A stretch of 64,000 bases of DNA from Deltaproteobacteria bacterium (GTDB lineage Bacteria; Desulfobacterota; Desulfobacteria; Desulfobacterales; B30-G6), in contig JAJDNW010000087.1 of assembly GCA_022340465.1 (NCBI GenBank), forward strand, positions 1-64,000. Reading direction: 5' to 3'. Below the pieces are notes generated by a model. The model was not told the DNA's origin, searched no databases, and saw only the letters and a program-made list of their open reading frames with translations. The position numbers were made by a program, and so were the translations under genes. Positions 59,009-64,000 of this stretch are shown here, in pieces. How positions within the stretch are numbered: position 1 is the first letter of the stretch; every line of letters begins with the position of its first letter.

Positions 59009-59375
59009 TACGGATACTTTCATCTGGGCCCAGAGAGGCAATGAAAAAGCGGCAAAAATGATGGAAAAGTCGAATGAGCGATTCCTCTCCGTTCAAACGT
59101 ATATGGAACTTTTGCAAGGTGCTGGAAATAAAATCCAACACAAGTATGTAAAAGACTTTTTATCGTCTTTCGGCTTCACCGTGCTACCGTTGACGGAGAA
59201 CATCGGCCATCGTGCCTCTATTTACATTGAAGAATATACCTTGTCTTCCGGGATCAGATCGGGAGATGCAATCAGTGCGGCTACCGCTGTTGAAAACGGC
59301 CTGATACTTGCTTCAAGCAATGCCAAGCGTTTCAAAGCTTTAAAAGAACTTCAACTAAAGGTCTTTAAACCCTAA
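58998..59375 (+). CDS. VapC-like PIN-domain toxin
   Basis: 125 aa. PIN-domain acidic residues: Asp4/Asp6 in MIFDTDTFIW, Glu37 in YMELLQG, Asp90 in RSGDAISA, with SSNAKRF near the end in place of the common T-x-N motif. PIN toxins are Mg2+-dependent ribonucleases, often cutting initiator tRNA or rRNA. The adjacent tRNA-Leu gene may be a neutral neighbour or insertion site. Complete and in frame, so probably active. Confidence 0.9.
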   Translation: MIFDTDTFIWAQRGNEKAAKMMEKSNERFLSVQTYMELLQGAGNKIQHKYVKDFLSSFGFTVLPLTENIGHRASIYIEEYTLSSGIRSGDAISAATAVENGLILASSNAKRFKALKELQLKVFKP

Positions 59376-59394
59376 GCCGGATAAACCGGAAATT

Positions 59395-59430
59395 CTAGTA
59401 TCCAATGTCCAATAATCAAGTGTCCAACAC
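59395..59430. repeat. Short-word array after the toxin
   Basis: TATCCAATGTCCAATAATCAAGTGTCC: imperfect words TCCAATG/TCCAATA/TCAAGTG directly before the fourth 45-nt motif. Confidence 0.4.
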
Positions 59431-59433
59431 CCT

Positions 59434-59478
59434 TACAGGGTGAAACCAGTGCCGGGTCCTACGAACCCGGGTATCTAC
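59434..59478 (+). repeat. 45-nt structured motif, copy 4
   Basis: 41 of 45 bases identical to copy 1. Stem CCGGGTCC / GAACCCGG keeps seven of eight pairs, one T-G being replaced by T-A. It ends 17 nt before the ATG of the NYN gene, so it is part of that leader. Confidence 0.75.
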
Positions 59479-59495
59479 ATGAGGTGCAGCGTAAC

Positions 59496-60212
59496 ATGGA
59501 TGAATCAAAACAGAAAATTGCATTGTTCATAGATGCCGACAATGCGCCGGCGAGCAAGTTTGAAGACGTTCTCAGTGAAGTGGCAAAATATGGTGTTGTG
59601 ACGATTAGAAAAGCATATGGAAATTGGAAGAACCCCTCTCTGAAGCCCTGGGAAGAGCTTTTGCATGAATATGCCATTCAGCCGGTGCAGCAGTATGACC
59701 TATCAAAGGGAAAAAATGCGTCGGATATCGCACTTGTTATCGATGCCATGGATGTGATGTATACAAAGGACATCGATGTGATGTGTTTCGTTTCATCCGA
59801 TTGTGATTTTACGCCGATGGTTACCCGTGCCCTTGCCGAAGGAAAAGTTGTTTTGGGGTTCGGTGAGCGCAAAACCCCTTCGCCATTCGTGAATGCCTGC
59901 TCCAAGTTTTTATTTTTGGATCAGGAATCGAAACAAGACGGTACATCAAAGACAAAATCCAAGAATATCAAATCCGATACAAAACTCATCAATCTGCTCA
60001 GGCAGGCAGTTGAAGCTACCGAAGAGGACAATGGCTGGGCTGCTCTCGGCCCCGTGGGATCGCATATATCCAACAAAACCTCTTTTGACAGCAGGAACTA
60101 TGGCTACAAAAATCTCAGCAGCCTTTTCAAGGCCATCGATTTGTTTGAACTCAAACGCGGGCCGGGGCATACGTATATGGTGAGGGATCTACGCAAGAAA
60201 AAGTCAACTTGA
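59496..60212 (+). CDS. NYN-domain nuclease with LOTUS/OST-HTH domain
   Basis: 238 aa; ATG 59496 after GAGGTG. NYN (PIN-like) domain with IALFIDADNAPA, SDIALVIDAMD and SSDCDFTPMV, giving the four acidic metal ligands. C-terminal LOTUS domain (about 155-235: LINLLRQAVEATEEDNGWAALG, ending GPGHTYMVRDL) implies RNA binding. This architecture occurs in MARF1-like and bacterial YacP/LabA-type RNA nucleases. The 45-nt motif lies in its leader. Confidence 0.92.
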   Translation: MDESKQKIALFIDADNAPASKFEDVLSEVAKYGVVTIRKAYGNWKNPSLKPWEELLHEYAIQPVQQYDLSKGKNASDIALVIDAMDVMYTKDIDVMCFVSSDCDFTPMVTRALAEGKVVLGFGERKTPSPFVNACSKFLFLDQESKQDGTSKTKSKNIKSDTKLINLLRQAVEATEEDNGWAALGPVGSHISNKTSFDSRNYGYKNLSSLFKAIDLFELKRGPGHTYMVRDLRKKKST

Positions 60213-60283
60213 ATTACATGCTATGCAGACGTCTGCGATTGAGATGCGCCAGGCTAACGAGGTGGCGTCAGGGAGGTAACCAG

Positions 60284-60655
60284 ATGATATGTGATAGATG
60301 TAAAGAGAATATCGAAGCGGGGGAAGAAAGGGAATTGCATGGGCAAGCGTTATGCGAGGATTGCTATATCGACGTCCTTTCGCCCGCCAAAGCGTGTGAT
60401 CCATGGGCAGTGTACAGTGCCAAATCTTTTTCAAAGGAGGGTGGATCCTGTGTTGAGCTTACCGAGACTCAATCAAAGATACTACAGGTATTAAAGGAAA
60501 CCGGTGGGACGGAACCAGGAATCATATCGGAGAGACTGCAAATAACGCCGTCCGATCTTGAAAGAGAGATCGCAACGCTCCGGCATCTGGAGAAGGTGAG
60601 GGGTGAACTGCGGGAGGGGAAGAAATATATCCGGCTATGGGAACGCCGTTCATAA
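60284..60655 (+). CDS. LIM-like zinc-finger and winged-helix protein
   Basis: 123 aa from ATG 60284 (GGGAGGT upstream). A CxxC...CxxC zinc site (CDRCKEN, LCEDCYID) with LIM-like spacing; then a winged helix (about 65-115: TQSKILQVLKETGGTEPGII, DLEREIATLRHLEKVRGE). A DNA-binding regulator or a small adaptor is possible. It stands 71 nt after the NYN gene in the same direction. Confidence 0.8.
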   Translation: MICDRCKENIEAGEERELHGQALCEDCYIDVLSPAKACDPWAVYSAKSFSKEGGSCVELTETQSKILQVLKETGGTEPGIISERLQITPSDLEREIATLRHLEKVRGELREGKKYIRLWERRS

Positions 60656-60747
60656 GCCATCGACTCAGCCTGTGAGAATTGAACATGTTGTACCGATCCG
60701 GTAAGGTTCCCATAATGATCGCCGGTGGAAGATGAAGGGAGTTAAAA

Positions 60748-60827
60748 CAAATCGGAGCCGACGGCAGCTCAGGCCCCTTCGAGGGGCCTTCCTCAGACCT
60801 CCGGATCTGCCGGCGTTCTCTGATTTG
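60748..60827. ncRNA. ~80-nt structured palindrome, copy 2 (RNA or mobile element)
   Basis: Outer stem CAAATCGGAG / CTCTGATTTG (one G-U); inner CGGCAG / CTGCCG; perfect hairpin GGCCCCT-TCG-AGGGGCC at 60772-60788. Compared with 49517, one outer pair changed C-G to A-T and another A-T to G-T, so the stem is maintained. No ORF. Confidence 0.55.
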
Positions 60828-60859
60828 CGCTAAAGGTTGAGGGGAATCGAAGAAAAAGA

Positions 60860-61183
60860 GTGAATAAAGAACCTGAAAATATTTTTGAATCAATACCTGA
60901 TATTGTTGAAGAAGAAATATTCGAGATTTTGGTTCAAAGTGAAAATGTGAAAATTGAAAGAATAATTTCGAAGGGACATACGTCTCCCGAAAATGGATGG
61001 TATGATCAGGTCCAAAACGAGTGGGTCATTGTCTTGAAAGGTGAGGCCGTCATAACACTCGAACGTGGCGAAGAAGTTATATTGAAGCCGGGTGGCTATT
61101 TAAACATAAACGCGCATGTGAAACATAGGGTTTCCCGGACAGCGCCGGACATGGAAACCGTATGGCTTGCTGTTCACTATTGA
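60860..61183 (+). CDS. Cupin-fold protein
   Basis: 107 aa with GTG start at 60860; the RBS is weak. Cupin core: WVIVLKGEAVITLERGEEVILKPGGYLNINAHVKHRV, with a conserved His replaced in motif 1 by Glu/Val, so metal binding is not complete by eye. Such small cupins bind small molecules or act as accessory sensors. It follows the second copy of the ~80-nt palindrome by 33 nt. Confidence 0.8.
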   Translation: MNKEPENIFESIPDIVEEEIFEILVQSENVKIERIISKGHTSPENGWYDQVQNEWVIVLKGEAVITLERGEEVILKPGGYLNINAHVKHRVSRTAPDMETVWLAVHY

Positions 61184-61204
61184 ACCTCGAAGACCAAACA
61201 ACCC

Positions 61205-61405
61205 ATGGGAGGTTTTACAACGGCATTTCGTATATCACCCGCATGGTGGCCGTTTTTGGCCGTGGCTTCTCCGGCTATCGTTCCTTGGTTATTTGTAAGA
61301 AACCGCCGCTTCCATGAAGAACGCCTGCGGGCCGCTGAACTTAACCAGGAACGCATAATCCAAGCCGAGGTCCTCAAGGCAGGGGCGACTTACCATTTTT
61401 ACTAA
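61205..61405 (+). CDS. Small single-helix membrane protein (possible)
   Basis: 66 aa. A hydrophobic segment (AWWPFLAVASPAIVPWLFV) is followed by a charged helix (NRRFHEERLRAAELNQERII) that could form a coiled coil. The start is uncertain. It may be a small inner-membrane assembly factor. A perfect 11-bp inverted repeat follows the stop. Confidence 0.5.
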   Translation: MGGFTTAFRISPAWWPFLAVASPAIVPWLFVRNRRFHEERLRAAELNQERIIQAEVLKAGATYHFY

Positions 61406-61446
61406 CGATCTAAATTCTCCGACGGAGGCGGGTGTTTTAGATCGTT
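61404..61446 (+). terminator. Inverted repeat after the small membrane gene
   Basis: AACGATCTAAA and TTTAGATCGTT are perfectly complementary (11 bp) around a 21-nt loop, placed at the stop codon. No long T-run follows. Confidence 0.5.
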
Positions 61447-61508
61447 ATTACATCCTGAAAAGTCGGGAACCTTTAGCCGGGCGGGAAAAGCCGTGATTGG
61501 AGGGTAGA

Positions 61509-61871
61509 ATGAGGGTTGTTGTTGAACCAAAAAAAATTGACTGGTGGTTTTGGACCGTTACACTCATTTTTATCATCGCCGCGCTGTTGGGATGGCGACC
61601 GGGTTACTATCTTGTCATGGCTGTCAGTGCCGTCCAGATACTCTTTTTTTGGAATCGTTTCAAGAGCCTCGTTGACTTTGATACCCAGGTGAGAATCGTA
61701 TATTTCGCGTTTACGCTTCTAGGCCTTTTGGAAAGCGTTCGACTCCCTGTCTATATCCTGTTGCTGTTAGGCACATTCATGGTCGTTGCTTTCAACCGAT
61801 GCGGCATTGCACTGGTTCTCAAAAAGATGCCCTGGAATAAACACCGGGTTGTACAAATACAGGGACAATGA
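61509..61871 (+). CDS. Small polytopic membrane protein
   Basis: 120 aa from ATG 61509 with GGAGGG. Four hydrophobic segments (about 13-29, 33-47, 61-75 and 79-95). N-terminus MRVVVEPKKIDWWFWTVTL. No named family recognised. It stands 75 nt before the DHA2 transporter on the same strand and may be part of its unit. Confidence 0.75.
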   Translation: MRVVVEPKKIDWWFWTVTLIFIIAALLGWRPGYYLVMAVSAVQILFFWNRFKSLVDFDTQVRIVYFAFTLLGLLESVRLPVYILLLLGTFMVVAFNRCGIALVLKKMPWNKHRVVQIQGQ

Positions 61872-61961
61872 AACCGTATCGTTACCAACCGCGTTGCCAA
61901 TCAGCGGTGTGGATTTAAAATATCATACCGTTCAATCGTCTGGTGTATGCGAGAGCAAGCT

Positions 61962-63467
61962 ATGAGCAAAAACGGCGGGAGTGCAACCAACTCGAAACGG
62001 CCGGCAATAGAAGGGCGGGAGAGAGTCCCGGGCACCACCGAGGGCGTTTCCCGCTATCCTGCCAACAAATGGCTGGTGTTTGTTATCGTAGCCGCCGGTG
62101 TTTTCATGTCCACCCTGGACTCCAGCATTGTCAATATCGCCCTGCCAAAGATCATGGCGGATTTTAAGGTGTCGCTGATGGTGATCGAATGGGTTCCCAT
62201 GATCTATCTGCTGACCGTTTCTTCGCTGTTGCTGACATGCGGGCGACTCAGTGACATCTGGGGGCGGCGGTGGGTCTACTGCGGCGGTTTCGTAACTTTT
62301 TCGATCGGCTCCCTTTTGTGCGCCGTCGCCGCCGGCGCCCTGCCGCTAATCGCGTCCCGGGCCCTGCAGGGTATCGGGGCCGCCATGCTCATGGCCTGTT
62401 CGCCGGCGCTGGTGGTGGATGTATTCCCGGAAGCCGAAAGAGGACGATCACTGGGGATGGTCGGCATGGTGGTGGCGACAGGGCTGACCACCGGGCCCGC
62501 CCTGGGCGGCTTGATCCTGGAGCATTTTTCCTGGCGGGTTATCTTTTTCATCAACATTCCCATCGGTATAGGCGTGACCGCGGCGGCACTGCCGATTCTG
62601 AAGGGGATGTCGCAGCGACTGCCCGATGAATCCCTGGATTGGGTTGGCGCCCTGCTGCTGGCAGTTTGTTTCGGCACGTTCATCGCGGGGTTGAGTCACA
62701 TTCACGACTGGGGCCCCACCTCGATCCCCTTCGGCGTGACCGCTTCCCTTTTCGTTGTCAGCACGGCGCTGCTTATACGCGTCGAAAGCCGCAGTACCCA
62801 CCCGATCATCACCGCTTCGCTGCTGAGGATCAGGCTTTTCATGTGGTCGGTGTCGGCGGCAGCCATCTTGTTCATGGGCCTTTTTTTCATCACTTTTCTC
62901 ATGCCGTTTTACATGGTCAACCCCCTGGGCTTTTCAATGAGCCGGGTCGGCGCGACGATGACGATTCCCTTTGTGTTTCAGTTTTTCATCGCACCGATAT
63001 CGGGCACGCTGTCCGATCGAATGGGGTCCCGGGTGTTGTGCACCATCGGCATGGCTTTGCTGGCAGGCGCCTTGCTGCTTCTATCCCGCCTTACCGCCGA
63101 GGCTACGGTCGTGGATATTGCCTGGCGCCTTGCCCTGACGGGCATCGGCGTGGCCGTATTCATCTCCCCCAACAGTGCCGCCGCCATGAGCGCCGTTCCC
63201 GCCAGACATCGCGGCATCGCATCGGGAAGTGTGGCCACGGCACGCAATCTGGGCATGGTGATCGGTGTGGCTACCGCGGGCCTGGTCTTCAACGGCACCT
63301 TCCGCCAACTGAACCAGGGGCGTGATCTACAGGTGTACACCGCGGCGCTGGAAAACGCCTTCATGGGGGCCTTCCAACGCGCCATGCTCATCGGTGCCGT
63401 CATCGCCGCTCTCGGCATTGTCGTGTCTTATCTTCGGGGGGGGGAGAGCGGAAGAGCCGGAAAATAA
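61962..63467 (+). CDS. DHA2-family MFS efflux transporter (EmrB/QacA-like)
   Basis: 501 aa from ATG 61962 (ATG 61947 is an alternative). Fourteen predicted helices, with the DHA2 signature LDSSIVNIALPKI near the first helix and the loop motif GRLSDIWGRRWVY. Exports drugs or metabolites by proton antiport. No EmrA-type membrane fusion protein or TetR regulator is adjacent. It ends 126 nt before the methyltransferase gene. Confidence 0.93.
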   Translation: MSKNGGSATNSKRPAIEGRERVPGTTEGVSRYPANKWLVFVIVAAGVFMSTLDSSIVNIALPKIMADFKVSLMVIEWVPMIYLLTVSSLLLTCGRLSDIWGRRWVYCGGFVTFSIGSLLCAVAAGALPLIASRALQGIGAAMLMACSPALVVDVFPEAERGRSLGMVGMVVATGLTTGPALGGLILEHFSWRVIFFINIPIGIGVTAAALPILKGMSQRLPDESLDWVGALLLAVCFGTFIAGLSHIHDWGPTSIPFGVTASLFVVSTALLIRVESRSTHPIITASLLRIRLFMWSVSAAAILFMGLFFITFLMPFYMVNPLGFSMSRVGATMTIPFVFQFFIAPISGTLSDRMGSRVLCTIGMALLAGALLLLSRLTAEATVVDIAWRLALTGIGVAVFISPNSAAAMSAVPARHRGIASGSVATARNLGMVIGVATAGLVFNGTFRQLNQGRDLQVYTAALENAFMGAFQRAMLIGAVIAALGIVVSYLRGGESGRAGK

Positions 63468-63593
63468 AAGCTACGTTGAGCGGTTCAAATTTTAAGAATA
63501 ATCGAAATAAGCATATTTTCAATGGATTCCATGCATCTGCGGCAAATCCGAAAATAGTTCGATTCAGGTAAAAGCGTTGATCATGAGGGTAAC

Positions 63594-64000
63594 ATGCTCA
63601 AAAAAGGAATACGGACCATCAACAAAAACGGGTTGCATTACCTTGTCGATGATGCCGGCAGGCTTTTGACGTTCAAACCTTGGCTGGGAGACGCTTTTTC
63701 GTTTCTGTACGATTTCATCATGAAACATTCTATTTTCCCGAAAAAATTCGGGGGGGATATAAACCGGCATTATGACATCCTCAGAAAGGTGATGAAGGAG
63801 GTCCATGAAAAACGCGTTCTCGAATTGGCTTCGGGCAGCGGCAGTGCCGTCAATTTCCTTCCTAATGACAACCGGTATACAGGAACCGATATCAGCCCGG
63901 GGCTTCTGAGAAAAGCCCTGCGTAATTTCAAGCGTGCCGGCTTCGAAAATTCAGATTTTTATGTGACGGGCGCGGATGAACTCCCCTTCGGGGACAGGCT
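63594..64000 (+). CDS. SAM-dependent methyltransferase, cut by the window end
   Basis: 135 codons visible, starting with ATG after GAGGGT. The N-terminal region (MLKKGIRTINKNGLHYLVDD) is followed by methyltransferase motif I, VLELASGSGSAVNFL, then YTGTDISPGLLRKA (acidic residue for SAM) and ADELPFG. It looks like a Methyltransf_11 protein with an N-terminal extension of about 80 aa. The C-terminus lies outside the window. Confidence 0.85.
   Translation, partial: MLKKGIRTINKNGLHYLVDDAGRLLTFKPWLGDAFSFLYDFIMKHSIFPKKFGGDINRHYDILRKVMKEVHEKRVLELASGSGSAVNFLPNDNRYTGTDISPGLLRKALRNFKRAGFENSDFYVTGADELPFGDR

Noticed and set aside
58358-59375. Genomic island inserted at tRNA-Leu
   Set aside because: No direct repeat of the tRNA 3' end and no integrase is seen downstream within the window; the adjacent toxin-antitoxin pair alone is not enough.

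Overview
The window reads as chromosomal DNA of an anaerobic, moderately GC-rich bacterium, most likely a sulfate-reducing member of the Desulfobacterota (Desulfobacterales-like). This is inferred from gene content: an HdrA-like flavoprotein, a ferredoxin-type 2-oxoacid oxidoreductase, a soluble NuoE/F/G-type NADH module, a Fur/PerR-KatG pair in an otherwise anaerobic setting, and many zinc-ribbon or Cys-cluster proteins. No rRNA, CRISPR array, intact insertion sequence or prophage was seen.

Layout. 1-5 kb (minus): HdrA-like protein, hybrid sensor kinase, lipoprotein. 5.3-9.8 kb (plus): an aapJQMP-type amino acid ABC transporter operon. 10.2-12.6 kb (minus): 2-oxoacid:ferredoxin oxidoreductase alpha and fused beta-gamma. 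12.9-20.9 kb (plus): der, rarA, a cyclic-nucleotide-binding-domain protein, NuoE-, NuoF- and HoxU-like subunits, thiolase. 21-29.7 kb (plus): a 51-aa membrane protein flanked by 110-bp direct repeats, AI-2E-type transporter, gyrA, gpsA, radC, pgk, VTT membrane protein. 29.9-46.1 kb: an unrecognised protein, two alpha/beta hydrolases, glpK, an S24 repressor-like regulator with two tiny genes, M20 peptidase, cinA, amidohydrolase, MFS transporter, NDP-forming acyl-CoA synthetase, Fur-family regulator and katG. 46.3-58.3 kb (minus): a broken AAA ATPase, a zinc-ribbon/SPFH pair, HD-GYP protein, the def-fmt-rsmB-PASTA-rpe cluster, a YbhN-like membrane protein and ribF. 58.36-64 kb (plus): tRNA-Leu(CAG) with terminator, a toxin-antitoxin pair, a NYN-LOTUS protein, a LIM-like/winged-helix protein, cupin, small membrane proteins, a DHA2 transporter and a methyltransferase cut by the window end.

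The most unusual content is intergenic. (i) A 45-nt motif occurs four times (29797, 33593, 38311, 59434), always in the direction of transcription, with no indels and a conserved GC-rich hairpin. (ii) An ~80-nt structured palindrome occurs twice (49517, 60748), with a 10-bp outer stem kept by compensatory change. (iii) A 110-bp repeat occurs twice exactly 600 bp apart (21017, 21617), with a shortened relative near 51384. (iv) Paired hairpins whose left arm contains the stop codon follow two genes (8965, 25265). (v) Degenerate short-word arrays lie between genes at many places. Together these suggest several small mobile or cis-acting families. The 45-nt motif and the two-copy palindrome are the best candidates for something undescribed.

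Two further points deserve attention. fmt has no ATG/GTG/TTG that would include its first beta strand; an ATC codon with a well-placed Shine-Dalgarno sequence is the best candidate start. A LexA/CI-type regulator is followed by a 31-aa membrane peptide and a 54-aa four-cysteine protein, both with strong ribosome binding sites.
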